Shown here: piece after piece, positions 1-9,015 of the stretch
How positions within the stretch are numbered: position 1 is the stretch's first letter
Layout: the number at the start of each line of letters is the position of its first letter
DNA from: Allomuricauda sp.
GTDB lineage: Bacteria > Bacteroidota > Bacteroidia > Flavobacteriales > Flavobacteriaceae
Length of the DNA: 64,000 bases
Assembly (NCBI RefSeq): GCF_028280385.1
Contig: NZ_JANQLX010000016.1
Location: forward strand, 30,197 to 94,196
Reading direction: 5' to 3'
The notes under the pieces: generated by a model
Told to the model about the DNA's origin: nothing
Databases searched by the model: none
Seen by the model: the letters and a program-made list of their open reading frames with translations, nothing else
Translations under genes and position numbers: made by a program

Positions 1-1
1 C

Positions 2-73
2 CGACAATGGAAAATAAATTTGATAAATGATTTCAATCCAAAATGGGAAGATTTAACATGGTTCTTCAAATAA
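2..73 (+). CDS. possible 3' end of an upstream gene (partial), Trp-rich tail
   Basis: An open frame enters from the left edge and stops at TAA 71-73. It encodes a 23-residue tail ending PKWEDLTWFFK, with three Trp codons (8-10, 44-46, 59-61). No ATG start lies in this frame inside the window, so the simplest reading is the C-terminus of an upstream protein. A tail ending in aromatic residues would suit an outer-membrane barrel. A Trp-codon leader for the trp operon is an alternative that needs a start outside the window. Function is unknown. Confidence 0.35.
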   Translation, partial: RQWKINLINDFNPKWEDLTWFFK

Positions 74-87
74 GTAACAACGATAGG

Positions 88-107
88 ATTTCCGCCTTCG
101 CGGAAAT
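88..107 (+). promoter_or_regulatory. hairpin in the trpE leader
   Basis: A perfect 8-bp stem (ATTTCCGC / GCGGAAAT) with a CTTC loop ends 21 nt before the trpE ATG. No T-run follows, so it is not a classical intrinsic terminator. It could be an RNA processing or stability element, or part of an attenuation structure. The same stretch also reads as a short frame (ATG 43 or 58 to TGA 130-132) that overlaps the trpE start as ATGA. That frame contains no Trp codon. Confidence 0.4.
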
Positions 108-128
108 GAAAGAAAATTATTTTCGCTC

Positions 129-1526
129 ATGAAATATTCGCTCAAAACATCATACAAACAGATTCTGGCAGATACCATCACCCCTGTGAGTGTCTATTTA
201 AAGATCAGGGACAAATTTCCCAACAGTATCCTCTTGGAAAGTAGTGATTACCACGCCAATGACAATAGCTTTTCCTACATCTGTTGCAACCCCATTGCCT
301 ACATAAAGGTTGAGGACGAAACCATTATCCAGCGCTTTCCAGATGGCTCCAAGCAGGAAGACCCTATCGGCCCGGATACGGATGTCACCGAGGTAATCCA
401 CAATTTTGGCAACCATTTTTCAGTGGCCTCCAACAACTTCAAGTTTATTAACAATGGCCTTTTTGGGTATATGTCCTACGATGCCGTACGGTATTTTGAG
501 GACATTGAGATCTCTTCCAAGGAAAATTCCGTCCAAATTCCGGACATCTTTTATGCGGTGTACCAGAATATCATCGCCATCAACCATTTTAAGAACGAGG
601 CTTATCTGTTTGCACATTGTTACAACACGGAAAGTAACGTGGATGAAATTGCGCAGTTGTTCAATGTGAGGAACTTTGCCTCCTATAATTTTTCAAAGGA
701 AGGAAAGCCGGTTTCCAACCTAAAAGACGAGGAATATATGGAACATGTGGCCCTGGCCAAAAAACATTGCCAACGGGGCGATGTGTTCCAGTTGGTGCTT
801 TCACGGCGGTTCTCACAAAGCTTTAAAGGAGACGAATTCAATGTGTACCGTGCACTGCGTTCCATCAACCCTTCCCCCTATCTGTTCTATTTCGATTACG
901 GTGACTTTAAGATTTTTGGAAGCTCTCCGGAAGCCCAGTTGATCGTAAAGGACGGTAAAGCTGAAATACATCCCATTGCAGGTACCTATAAAAGAACCGG
1001 AAACGACGAAAAAGATGCCGAACTGGCCAAAAAGTTGGCGCAGGACGATAAGGAAAATAGCGAGCATGTCATGCTGGTGGACCTAGCCCGTAATGACCTG
1101 AGTAGAAATGGGAACACTGTCAATGTGGAAACCTATCGGGAAGTCCAGTATTTCTCCCATGTCATCCATTTGGTTTCCAAGGTAACCGGCGTAAAAAAAC
1201 AGGCAAGTCCAACTATGAAGGTTGTGGCCGATACCTTCCCAGCGGGAACTTTGAGCGGGGCACCTAAACATATGGCCATGCAGCTTATTGAAAAATACGA
1301 AAAAACAAGTCGGGCCTATTATGGAGGTGCCATCGGTTTTATGGATTTCCAAGGAAATTTCAACCACGCCATCATGATCAGGACCTTCTTGAGCAAAAAC
1401 CATCAGCTGCACTATCAAGCGGGAGCAGGATTGGTGGCAGCTTCCGATCCGGCAGCAGAACTTCAAGAAACATATAACAAACTAGGTGCCTTGACCAAGG
1501 CCCTGGAAATTGCAGAAACGATCTAA
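129..1526 (+). CDS. trpE: anthranilate synthase component I (TrpE)
   Basis: Converts chorismate plus ammonia to anthranilate, the first committed step of tryptophan synthesis. The ammonia comes from the TrpG subunit. The 465-aa length is normal. An N-terminal feedback-domain half is followed by the chorismate-binding domain (about 200-460) with GDVFQLVLSRRF, SSPEAQ, HPIAGTYKRTG, EHVMLVDLARNDL, FPAGTLSGAPK and a C-terminal YQAGAGLVAASDP. The ATG follows a possible leader hairpin. It is the first gene of a trpEGD-x-CFBA cluster. trpG begins 1 nt after its stop, so translation is probably coupled. Allosteric Trp binding is expected from the family but not shown here. Confidence 0.97.
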   Translation: MKYSLKTSYKQILADTITPVSVYLKIRDKFPNSILLESSDYHANDNSFSYICCNPIAYIKVEDETIIQRFPDGSKQEDPIGPDTDVTEVIHNFGNHFSVASNNFKFINNGLFGYMSYDAVRYFEDIEISSKENSVQIPDIFYAVYQNIIAINHFKNEAYLFAHCYNTESNVDEIAQLFNVRNFASYNFSKEGKPVSNLKDEEYMEHVALAKKHCQRGDVFQLVLSRRFSQSFKGDEFNVYRALRSINPSPYLFYFDYGDFKIFGSSPEAQLIVKDGKAEIHPIAGTYKRTGNDEKDAELAKKLAQDDKENSEHVMLVDLARNDLSRNGNTVNVETYREVQYFSHVIHLVSKVTGVKKQASPTMKVVADTFPAGTLSGAPKHMAMQLIEKYEKTSRAYYGGAIGFMDFQGNFNHAIMIRTFLSKNHQLHYQAGAGLVAASDPAAELQETYNKLGALTKALEIAETI

Positions 1527-1527
1527 A

Positions 1528-2094
1528 ATGGGCAGAAAGATTTTAATGATAGACAACTACGATAGCTTCACCTATAATCTGGTGCACTATTTGGAGGACT
1601 TGGATTGCGATGTAACCGTAAAACGCAATGATCAACTCGTTCTTGAAGACGTTGAGCCCTTTGATGAAATCGTGCTTTCCCCCGGCCCTGGCATTCCCGA
1701 TGAAGCCGGATTGCTTAAGGAAATTATAAGGACCTATGCCCCCACAAAACGTATTTTGGGGGTCTGTCTGGGTCAACAGGCCATTGGGGAGGTATTTGGA
1801 GGAACCTTGGTCAACTTGGACCAAGTGTACCACGGCATTGCCACCACTATCAACGTGACCAATCCGGGAATCTTATTCCAAGGGATGCCCGAACAAATTC
1901 AAGTTGGTCGCTATCATTCTTGGGTGGTACATCCGGATTTGCCTGAAGAGTTGGAAGTGACCTCGGTTGATGAAAATGGACAAATCATGTCGCTGCGCCA
2001 TAAAACCTATGATGTGACCGCCGTGCAGTTTCATCCAGAATCGGTTTTAACCCCGGAAGGAAAACAAATGTTGAAGAATTGGCTCAACGGTTAG
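1528..2094 (+). CDS. trpG: anthranilate synthase component II, glutamine amidotransferase (TrpG)
   Basis: Class I glutamine amidotransferase that hydrolyses glutamine and channels ammonia to TrpE. From the ATG at 1528 it is 188 aa. The nucleophile Cys80 lies in GVCLGQQAIGE, and His169 and Glu171 in VQFHPES complete the triad. LSPGPG forms the oxyanion region. The frame can be extended upstream to 1510 inside trpE, but conservation begins at MGRKILMIDNYDSF, so 1528 is preferred. This leaves a 1-nt gap after the trpE stop. It may also serve PabB, as in many bacteria with a single amphibolic TrpG/PabA (inference). Confidence 0.96.
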   Translation: MGRKILMIDNYDSFTYNLVHYLEDLDCDVTVKRNDQLVLEDVEPFDEIVLSPGPGIPDEAGLLKEIIRTYAPTKRILGVCLGQQAIGEVFGGTLVNLDQVYHGIATTINVTNPGILFQGMPEQIQVGRYHSWVVHPDLPEELEVTSVDENGQIMSLRHKTYDVTAVQFHPESVLTPEGKQMLKNWLNG

Positions 2095-2135
2095 TTAAAT
2101 GGAATTCCCCAAGAAGGGAACAATAAAATAAAAAT

Positions 2136-3128
2136 ATGAAGGAAACTTTAAATCGGTTGATCAACCACGAAATTCTGGCCAAGGAAGACGCCAAGCAGAT
2201 TTTGGTGAACATCGCCAAGGGGGATTACAATACTTCCCAGATTGCGGCATTTTTGACGGTGTACATGATGCGAAGCATCACCATTGAGGAATTGGAAGGT
2301 TTTCGGGATGCCCTTTTGGAACTTTGTGTGGCCGTAGACCTATCGGAATACAACCCTATTGACCTATGTGGAACAGGTGGTGATGGTAAGGATACTTTTA
2401 ATATCTCTACCTTGGCTTCCTTTGTTACCGCCGGAGCTGGCATTAAGGTAACCAAACATGGCAACTATGGGGTTTCTTCCAAATGTGGCAGCAGTAACGT
2501 CATGGAATTTTTGGGAATCAAATTCAGTAATGAAGCTGATTTTCTTAAAAAATCCATTGATGAAGCCGGGATTTGTGTTTTGCATGCCCCCCTGTTCCAC
2601 CCGGCCATGAAAAATGTGGCGCCCATTAGAAGGGAATTGGCCGTAAAGACCTTTTTCAATATGTTGGGGCCCATGGTGAATCCTGCCTTTCCCAAAAATC
2701 AGATGGTGGGCGTGTTTAATTTGGAACTGGCCAGGATGTACGGCTACCTCTACCAGAATACCGATAAAAATTTTACCGTGCTCCATGCACTCGATGGCTA
2801 TGATGAGATATCGTTGACCGGGGCCACCAAAACTATTTCCAACGAATCTGAAGGCATATTGGCCCCCGTGGATTTTGGTGTTGAAAAGATTGCACAAGAA
2901 GACATTGTTGGCGGGGAAGATGTGGCGGAGTCTGCCCAAATTTTCCTGAACATCCTTAATGGAAAAGGATCAGAAGCCCAAAATAATGTGGTTTGTGCCA
3001 ATGCCGGGGTTGCTATTGCCACAGTGGAGCAAATTAGCCCAAGGGAAGGCTTTGAAAAAGCAAGGGAAGCCCTTCTAAATGGCGCGGGATTGAAGACCTT
3101 AAAGAAACTACAGGAATTGAGCAACTAG
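2136..3128 (+). CDS. trpD: anthranilate phosphoribosyltransferase (TrpD)
   Basis: Transfers the phosphoribosyl group of PRPP to anthranilate, the second step of the pathway. It is 330 aa, the normal length. The glycine-rich PRPP site CGTGGDGKDTFNIST, KHGNYGVSSKCGSS and the anthranilate-site segment HPAMKNVAPIRREL are all present. It lies 41 nt after trpG in the same operon. Its TAG stop overlaps by one base the GTG start proposed for the next gene, a membrane protein not normally part of the pathway. Confidence 0.97.
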   Translation: MKETLNRLINHEILAKEDAKQILVNIAKGDYNTSQIAAFLTVYMMRSITIEELEGFRDALLELCVAVDLSEYNPIDLCGTGGDGKDTFNISTLASFVTAGAGIKVTKHGNYGVSSKCGSSNVMEFLGIKFSNEADFLKKSIDEAGICVLHAPLFHPAMKNVAPIRRELAVKTFFNMLGPMVNPAFPKNQMVGVFNLELARMYGYLYQNTDKNFTVLHALDGYDEISLTGATKTISNESEGILAPVDFGVEKIAQEDIVGGEDVAESAQIFLNILNGKGSEAQNNVVCANAGVAIATVEQISPREGFEKAREALLNGAGLKTLKKLQELSN

Positions 3129-3568
3129 TGGAGAAAAATCGAAATAACCGGAATATGGTCTTAAAGTCAATATTCGAAAAAAGAATGTTTTGGCTGATTT
3201 TGCTGGTGCATATAATTGGTTATTTCTTAAATGAACACTTTGTTATCGGCATAAACAAAACCGTTAACTGGCAATACGATTTAGGCACCTCCATTACCAT
3301 ATGGATTGCATTCGCAATTTTCTTTTCTTGGATTGGTTTTTTGATTGGGTATGGCCTGCTTGCCCTGCTAAAACTAAAATCCGATTACAAACTGTCCATC
3401 ATCCATTTCTTTCTTTTTGGCTATATGGAATTACTTGGGATGAGATTGCAAAGTCTTGCTTTGATCACGTTTATTGTCGGATTGATTTCCATCATTGTTT
3501 TTGTGGTGAATATGGTTGTGTCAACAAAACACAAAGTTAGTACCGGAACCTCAGCATCAAACGGCTGA
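3128..3568 (+). CDS. four-TM hypothetical membrane protein inside the trp operon
   Basis: A 146-aa protein I cannot assign to a family. It has a basic N-terminus and four hydrophobic segments at about residues 19-39, 58-83, 92-108 and 114-137, joined by short loops, then a short polar tail. No catalytic or binding motif is visible. It sits between trpD and trpC on the same strand. A GTG start overlaps the trpD stop (taGTG) and would couple translation; an ATG at 3155 is the alternative and would remove nine residues. Position suggests co-transcription with the trp genes, so a transport or regulatory link is possible, but a passenger gene is equally possible. Confidence 0.7.
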   Translation: MEKNRNNRNMVLKSIFEKRMFWLILLVHIIGYFLNEHFVIGINKTVNWQYDLGTSITIWIAFAIFFSWIGFLIGYGLLALLKLKSDYKLSIIHFFLFGYMELLGMRLQSLALITFIVGLISIIVFVVNMVVSTKHKVSTGTSASNG

Positions 3569-3591
3569 CTTGGGACATAAGGAATTAAAAG

Positions 3592-4377
3592 ATGAACATA
3601 CTAGATAAAATTGTAGCGGATAAACGAAAGGAAGTGGATTTGAGAAAATCCATAATTCCCACGGCCCAGCTGGAACAGACTTCGCTTTTTGCAAGAAACT
3701 GCCCTTCCTTGGCCTTCGCATTAAGGCATAGCGATACAGGAATCATTGCCGAGCACAAACGCCGTTCACCATCCAAATCCGTAATCAATCAAGGGTTGAA
3801 TGTCCAGGATGTGGCCATGGGCTATGAAAAAGCCGGTGTAAGTGGCATGTCGGTTTTAACCGATGGTAAATATTTTGGTGGTTCCTTGGACGATTTGATC
3901 CTGGCCCGTACCTCCGCCAATATTCCCATTTTAAGAAAGGAGTTCATCATTGATGAATACCAAATCCTGGAGGCCAAGGCCCATGGTGCAGATGTGATAT
4001 TGTTGATTGCGGCCATTCTTACCCGGGATGAAATCAAAACACTATCGGAGACAGCCAAAAGTCTAGGTCTGGATGTGCTCTTGGAAGTCCACAACGAAGA
4101 GGAGCTACAAAAATCCATAATGCCCAGTTTGGATATGCTGGGGGTTAACAACCGGAACCTAAAAACCTTTGAAGTGCGCCTTGATACTAGCAAAACACTG
4201 GCCGAACAGATTCCAAATGAGTTTGTAAAAGTCTCGGAAAGTGGCATAAGTTCCATTGACGCCATCAAGGAATTACAGCCCTATGGCTATGAGGGTTTCT
4301 TGATTGGGGAAAATTTCATGAAAACCGACGATCCAGGGAAGCATGCCAAGGATTTTATTGATCAATTAAAAGCATAG
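3592..4377 (+). CDS. trpC: indole-3-glycerol phosphate synthase (TrpC)
   Basis: Ring-closing decarboxylase that makes indole-3-glycerol phosphate from CdRP. At 261 aa it is a stand-alone TIM barrel, not fused to TrpF. Visible active-site segments are EHKRRSPS (catalytic Lys), LRKEFIIDEYQI, VNNRNLKTFEV, SESGIS and GFLIGENFM at the phosphate site. It starts 23 nt after the membrane protein gene and is followed 6 nt later by trpF. Confidence 0.97.
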   Translation: MNILDKIVADKRKEVDLRKSIIPTAQLEQTSLFARNCPSLAFALRHSDTGIIAEHKRRSPSKSVINQGLNVQDVAMGYEKAGVSGMSVLTDGKYFGGSLDDLILARTSANIPILRKEFIIDEYQILEAKAHGADVILLIAAILTRDEIKTLSETAKSLGLDVLLEVHNEEELQKSIMPSLDMLGVNNRNLKTFEVRLDTSKTLAEQIPNEFVKVSESGISSIDAIKELQPYGYEGFLIGENFMKTDDPGKHAKDFIDQLKA

Positions 4378-4383
4378 GAACCG

Positions 4384-5049
4384 ATGAAGCTTAAGGTCTG
4401 TGGCATGAAATTTAATCCTGGGGAGGTAGCACGGTTATCCCCCGATTATTTGGGCTTTATTTTCTGGGAACCATCAGCCCGCTTTTTTGACGGAAATATG
4501 CCGGAACTTCCAAAAGAAATTAAAAAAGTTGGGGTTTTTGTGGATGCGCCGTTGAATGAGGTCATCGACAAAATTAACACCTATGCCCTGGATGCCGTTC
4601 AGCTCCATGGGAAGGAAAGTCCGGAATACTGCGAAGCACTCCGTAGTTCCCAATTTGTTTTGGAATCCCATGATGGCCATCCCAAACAGGTTCAGGTTGA
4701 TGTCATTAAGGTTTTTTCCATAAAGGATTCTTTTGATTTTACGGTATTGGGACCTTACGAGAATGTATGCGATTATTTTCTATTCGATACCAAGGGAAAA
4801 CTACCTGGCGGAAACGGCTATGGGTTTGATTGGACCCTCCTTAAGGAATACCCTTCCACCAAACCGTATTTTTTAAGTGGGGGGATTGGATTGGAGTCGG
4901 CTTCAAAACTCCAAGCTTTTTTGGATAGTCCCGCCTCAAGGCACTGTAAGGTCATCGATGTCAACAGTAGGTTTGAAATTGAGCCAGGACTAAAAGATGT
5001 TGACCAACTAAATGAGTTTAAAAAATTTCTAACACAGGATACCATATGA
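4384..5049 (+). CDS. trpF: phosphoribosylanthranilate isomerase (TrpF)
   Basis: Amadori isomerisation of phosphoribosylanthranilate to CdRP. It is 221 aa with KVCGMK near the N-terminus (catalytic Cys), [19 protein letters not shown] (catalytic Asp), [17 protein letters not shown] and [15 protein letters not shown] at the phosphate site. It ends in an ATGA overlap with trpB (5046-5049), which indicates translational coupling. Confidence 0.96.
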   Translation: MKLKVCGMKFNPGEVARLSPDYLGFIFWEPSARFFDGNMPELPKEIKKVGVFVDAPLNEVIDKINTYALDAVQLHGKESPEYCEALRSSQFVLESHDGHPKQVQVDVIKVFSIKDSFDFTVLGPYENVCDYFLFDTKGKLPGGNGYGFDWTLLKEYPSTKPYFLSGGIGLESASKLQAFLDSPASRHCKVIDVNSRFEIEPGLKDVDQLNEFKKFLTQDTI

Positions 5050-6227
5050 GCTATCACGTTAACGAAAAAGGATATTACGGAGAGTTTGGGGGAGCCTTTA
5101 TCCCTGAAATGTTATATCCGAACACAGAGGAATTGCGTCAAAACTATCTGCAGATTATGGCGGAACCTTCCTTTCAGGAAGAATTCCATCAGTTATTACG
5201 GGATTATGTGGGAAGACCCACCCCGCTTTATTATGCTGCGAGGATGTCTGAGAAATACCAGACCAAGATCTATCTAAAACGTGAAGATCTCTGCCATACC
5301 GGTGCGCATAAGGTGAACAATACCATTGGACAGATATTAATGGCGAAAAAACTGGGCAAAAACCGAATCATTGCGGAGACTGGTGCTGGGCAACATGGGG
5401 TGGCCACGGCCACAGTTTGTGCTTTAATGGGCATTGAATGTGTGGTGTATATGGGCGAAATAGACATTGCCCGCCAAGCTCCCAACGTGGCGCGAATGAA
5501 AATGTTGGGTGCCGAGGTACGGCCTGCACTTTCGGGAAGCAGAACTTTAAAAGACGCCACCAATGAGGCCATTCGGGATTGGATCAATAATCCAGTGGAC
5601 ACGCATTACATCATCGGTTCCGTTGTGGGTCCACACCCCTATCCGGACATGGTGGCCCGTTTTCAGTCGGTCATATCAGAAGAAATTAAATCCCAATTAC
5701 TGGAAAAAGAAGGACGTGAACATCCAGATTACGTGGTGGCCTGTGTAGGGGGTGGAAGCAATGCGGCCGGAGCCTACTACCATTTTTTGGACAGCCCTGA
5801 GGTGGGCATCATAGCCGTTGAAGCCGCCGGTAAAGGTATTGATACAGGTGAAAGTGCCGCCACTTCCGCTTTGGGAAAGGTGGGGATCATCCATGGAAGC
5901 AAAACACTTTTGATGCAGACCCCGGACGGGCAGATTACCGAGCCCTACTCCATTTCCGCCGGATTGGACTATCCAGGGGTTGGCCCATTGCACGCCCATC
6001 TATTTGCCTCGGGCAGGGGAGAATTTATCTCCATCACGGATGATGATGCCATGAAGGCTGGACTCAAACTATGTCAATTGGAAGGTATTATCCCTGCCAT
6101 TGAATCATCACACGGACTGGCCATTTTTGAACAAAGAAAGTTTAAGCCCGAAGATGTTGTGGTCATGAACTTGTCCGGGCGAGGTGATAAGGACCTTCAG
6201 AATTATATCGACTACTTCAATTTATAA
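5046..6227 (+). CDS. trpB: tryptophan synthase beta chain (TrpB)
   Basis: PLP enzyme condensing indole with serine. It is 393 aa, of the TrpB1 type that pairs with TrpA. The PLP Lys is expected at K89 in HTGAHKVNN; the phosphate-binding loop GGGSNAAG and the substrate loop ETGAGQHG are present. The start codon overlaps the trpF stop. A 61-nt gap separates it from trpA. Confidence 0.98.
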   Translation: MSYHVNEKGYYGEFGGAFIPEMLYPNTEELRQNYLQIMAEPSFQEEFHQLLRDYVGRPTPLYYAARMSEKYQTKIYLKREDLCHTGAHKVNNTIGQILMAKKLGKNRIIAETGAGQHGVATATVCALMGIECVVYMGEIDIARQAPNVARMKMLGAEVRPALSGSRTLKDATNEAIRDWINNPVDTHYIIGSVVGPHPYPDMVARFQSVISEEIKSQLLEKEGREHPDYVVACVGGGSNAAGAYYHFLDSPEVGIIAVEAAGKGIDTGESAATSALGKVGIIHGSKTLLMQTPDGQITEPYSISAGLDYPGVGPLHAHLFASGRGEFISITDDDAMKAGLKLCQLEGIIPAIESSHGLAIFEQRKFKPEDVVVMNLSGRGDKDLQNYIDYFNL

Positions 6228-6288
6228 TTTGGAGGTCGTGAACAAGTACTTTGAAAAAAACCGAACCCATTACTCTTGATCAAATAAA

Positions 6289-7050
6289 ATGAACAGAATC
6301 AAAAGCAAATTACAAGAAGATAAAAAACTGCTCTCCATTTACTTCACAGCAGGTTTCCCAAATCTGGACGATACCGTAAGCATCATCCAGGAATTGGAAA
6401 ACAATGGGGTGGACATGATAGAGATTGGGTTGCCATTCAGTGATCCATTGGCGGATGGCCCCACAATTCAGGACAGTTCCACGGCAGCACTGCACAATGG
6501 CATGCATACGGAACTTTTGTTTGACCAATTAAAGGATATTCGGCAGTCGGTTTCCATTCCACTGATTATTATGGGGTATTTCAACCCCGTGTTCCAGTAT
6601 GGGGTGGAAGCATTCTGCAAGCGTTGCGCAGAACTTGGAATAGATGGGCTTATCTTACCAGATCTACCGCTGGATGTCTATGAAGAAGAATACAAGCATA
6701 TTTTTGAAAAATATGGTCTTATCAACGTCTTTTTGATCACTCCCCAAACGAGTGATGCTCGAATTAGGCAGATTGATGATGTTTCTGATGGGTTTATCTA
6801 CATGGTGAGTTCTGCCAGTACCACCGGGGCCAAAAAAGGTTTTGGCGCCGAACAGCAGGCATATTTTGACCGCATTGCCCGCATGGAGCTCAAAAATCCC
6901 CAGATCGTGGGATTTGGCATCAGCAACCAAGAGACCTTTGCCCAAGCCACCCAACAGGCCAAGGGAGCCATTATTGGATCAGCATTCATTAAACATTTAA
7001 GGGAAAACGGGCCTGAGAAAATTGATGGGTTTGTAAAGGGAATTCGCTAA
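6289..7050 (+). CDS. trpA: tryptophan synthase alpha chain (TrpA)
   Basis: Cleaves indole-3-glycerol phosphate and passes indole to TrpB through the complex tunnel. It is 253 aa with the catalytic pair Glu45 (DMIEIGLPF) and Asp56 (SDPLADGPTIQDS), the loop STTGAKKGF, and the phosphate site GFGISN. It is the last trp gene. A 9-bp hairpin just after its stop may terminate or process the message. Confidence 0.97.
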   Translation: MNRIKSKLQEDKKLLSIYFTAGFPNLDDTVSIIQELENNGVDMIEIGLPFSDPLADGPTIQDSSTAALHNGMHTELLFDQLKDIRQSVSIPLIIMGYFNPVFQYGVEAFCKRCAELGIDGLILPDLPLDVYEEEYKHIFEKYGLINVFLITPQTSDARIRQIDDVSDGFIYMVSSASTTGAKKGFGAEQQAYFDRIARMELKNPQIVGFGISNQETFAQATQQAKGAIIGSAFIKHLRENGPEKIDGFVKGIR

Positions 7051-7051
7051 C

Positions 7052-7073
7052 TTCGATTTTCAATAAAATCGAA
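7052..7073 (+). terminator. hairpin after trpA, possible weak terminator
   Basis: A perfect 9-bp stem TTCGATTTT / AAAATCGAA with a CAAT loop begins 2 nt after the trpA stop and ends 8 nt before the next start. The stem is AT-rich and no T-run follows, so termination strength is doubtful. It may instead be a processing site, or it may expose or hide the ribosome entry site of the M20 peptidase gene. Confidence 0.4.
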
Positions 7074-7081
7074 TACACAAC

Positions 7082-8581
7082 ATGAAAAAACTGAGCTGTT
7101 TTTTTGTTCTCCTTATATCCCTTACCAGCCATTCACAAGATGCCAGTGCCATAAAATCCCATGTGGCGCATGCCATTGAAGAGCTACGGGAGTTTATTGC
7201 AATTCCCAATGATGCCCTCAACGCAGATGATATTGATGATAATATTCTGTGGCTCAAGCGTAAGTTCGGTGAACGTGGTTTTAATACCGCGGTCTTGGAC
7301 ACAGAAAACCTGCCTCTATTTTTTGCGGCCACACCTATGGAGGATGCCAAGCCCACTATGCTGATCTATATGCACTTTGACGGACAGTCTGTGGACCCTT
7401 CCAAATGGGACCAACCCAACCCCTATACCACCGTATTGAAAAAACCGGTGGCGAACGGATTTGAGACTGTTTCCTTCGATGCCCTTAATGACGACATTGA
7501 CTACAATTGGCGCTTGTTTGGCCGTTCAACATCAGATGACAAAGGCCCTATTATCATGTTTCTTAATGCGATGGACCTTCTAAAAAAAGAAGGCAAGGAA
7601 ATTCCATTTAACCTTAAAATAATCTTGGATGGGGAAGAAGAAAAAAGCAGCAAACCCCTGCCCAAGGCGGTAAAACAATATCGTGAATTGTTGGAAGCCG
7701 ATTTTTTGGTGATAGCCGATGGTCCCATACACGCTTCGGAATTGCCCACAGTGGTATATGGTTGTCGCGGTATTACCACCATGACCCTTACCACTTATGG
7801 CCCCATAAAACCCCAACACAGTGGTCATTATGGGAACTATGCCCCCAACCCGGGGTTCCAATTGTCCCAGTTATTGGCCGGGATGAAAGATGCCGAGGGA
7901 AAAGTTACCATTCCCGGTTACTATGATGGCATTCAACTGGATGAGGCCACTTTGGATGTCTTAAAAAGTGTTCCGGATAGTGATGCGGCCATATCGGAAA
8001 AATTGCAGTTCAAAACCTCAGAAAAAGTGGGCGGATTTTATCAAGAATCCCTACAATATCCAAGTTTGAACATTCGTGGGCTGGGTTCTGGGTGGATCGG
8101 CCCCAAAAGAAGGACCATTGTTCCAGAAAGTGCCACTGCCGAGCTAGACCTTCGGTTGGTTCCGGAAACTGATGGTACACGATTGAAAAATTTGGTGAAA
8201 GCATATATTTCAAGTCAAGGATATCATGTGTTGGACCACGTGCCCTCCAAAAGGGAGCGCATGGCCTATGATAAAATAGTTACCGTTGAGGAAGGAAGTG
8301 TTATGGACGCTTTTAGAACCGAATTGGACAATCCATATGGAACTTTTTTGGTAGAAACCTTGCAAAAGACATTTAATAAAGATGTGGTTCGCTGGCGCAT
8401 TATGGGAGGAACTGTTCCCATTGCTCCTTTTATCAATGAGCTAAAGATTCCTGCTTTTATAGTACCCATGGTGAATCCTGACAACAACCAACATAGTCCC
8501 AATGAAAATCTGAAAATTGGACAACTGGCCTACGGGATACAGGCCCTCTACGCCATTTTATCCAACACACCCTCAAAATAA
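7082..8581 (+). CDS. secreted M20 family dipeptidase/metallopeptidase
   Basis: A 499-aa zinc peptidase with a Sec signal peptide (about 1-19, cleavage near SHSQ-D). Metal and catalytic residues are visible: His98 and Asp100 in MHFDGQSVD, an Asp in GRSTSDDKG at about 152, the Glu pair 185-186 in LDGEEEKSS, an Asp in IADGP, and a C-terminal His in NNQHSPNE. The length and the middle lid-domain insertion resemble carnosinase/CPG2-like M20 dipeptidases. It probably hydrolyses peptides in the periplasm. It follows trpA by 31 nt but has no evident link to tryptophan synthesis. Confidence 0.88.
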   Translation: MKKLSCFFVLLISLTSHSQDASAIKSHVAHAIEELREFIAIPNDALNADDIDDNILWLKRKFGERGFNTAVLDTENLPLFFAATPMEDAKPTMLIYMHFDGQSVDPSKWDQPNPYTTVLKKPVANGFETVSFDALNDDIDYNWRLFGRSTSDDKGPIIMFLNAMDLLKKEGKEIPFNLKIILDGEEEKSSKPLPKAVKQYRELLEADFLVIADGPIHASELPTVVYGCRGITTMTLTTYGPIKPQHSGHYGNYAPNPGFQLSQLLAGMKDAEGKVTIPGYYDGIQLDEATLDVLKSVPDSDAAISEKLQFKTSEKVGGFYQESLQYPSLNIRGLGSGWIGPKRRTIVPESATAELDLRLVPETDGTRLKNLVKAYISSQGYHVLDHVPSKRERMAYDKIVTVEEGSVMDAFRTELDNPYGTFLVETLQKTFNKDVVRWRIMGGTVPIAPFINELKIPAFIVPMVNPDNNQHSPNENLKIGQLAYGIQALYAILSNTPSK

Positions 8582-8651
8582 TACTGTTTCAAGATTAGCC
8601 AAATTCCCTGGTAAATCTACCATTGTTTTATACTTAAATACAACCTAAAGA

Positions 8652-9005
8652 ATGTTCAAAGCAAAATACCTGATTGCAGTGTTTGGCCTATTTCTAATGG
8701 GCGCCTGTAATCCCAAAATCAACTCGGCGTTCGTGAAGCAGTACGATACCCTGGAATATTCCGAAGACGTTGTGGTGTTCGAATTAAAGGACAAAATTCC
8801 GGAAAATGCGGAAATTTTAGGTCTGGTCACGATTCGGGATACTGGTTTCACCGTTAAATGCAATTACGAAACCGTGGTGAACGAGGCTAAACTGGAAGCC
8901 AGAAAAGCTGGCGGAAACGCCATAAAAATCACCATGCACAAAAAACCCAATTTTTGGAGTACTTGTCACAGAATTGACGCTTCCATCCTTAAAATAGACA
9001 ACTAA
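8652..9005 (+). CDS. small lipoprotein, function unknown
   Basis: A 117-aa protein with a lipoprotein signal (lipobox LMGAC, lipid Cys at about residue 19), so it is predicted to be membrane-anchored. The mature part is a short alpha/beta-looking domain with a KAGGNAIKI segment, which resembles the YbjQ/heavy-metal-binding-like folds seen in small flavobacterial lipoproteins; I cannot name the family with certainty. It is followed 10 nt later by an outer-membrane protein gene, so the two are probably one transcription unit. Confidence 0.7.
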   Translation: MFKAKYLIAVFGLFLMGACNPKINSAFVKQYDTLEYSEDVVVFELKDKIPENAEILGLVTIRDTGFTVKCNYETVVNEAKLEARKAGGNAIKITMHKKPNFWSTCHRIDASILKIDN

Positions 9006-9015
9006 AACCAACCCC

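Noticed and set aside
198..416. Minus-strand frame inside trpE
   Set aside because: Antisense shadow of trpE with no motif. Similar antisense frames throughout the window were set aside for the same reason.
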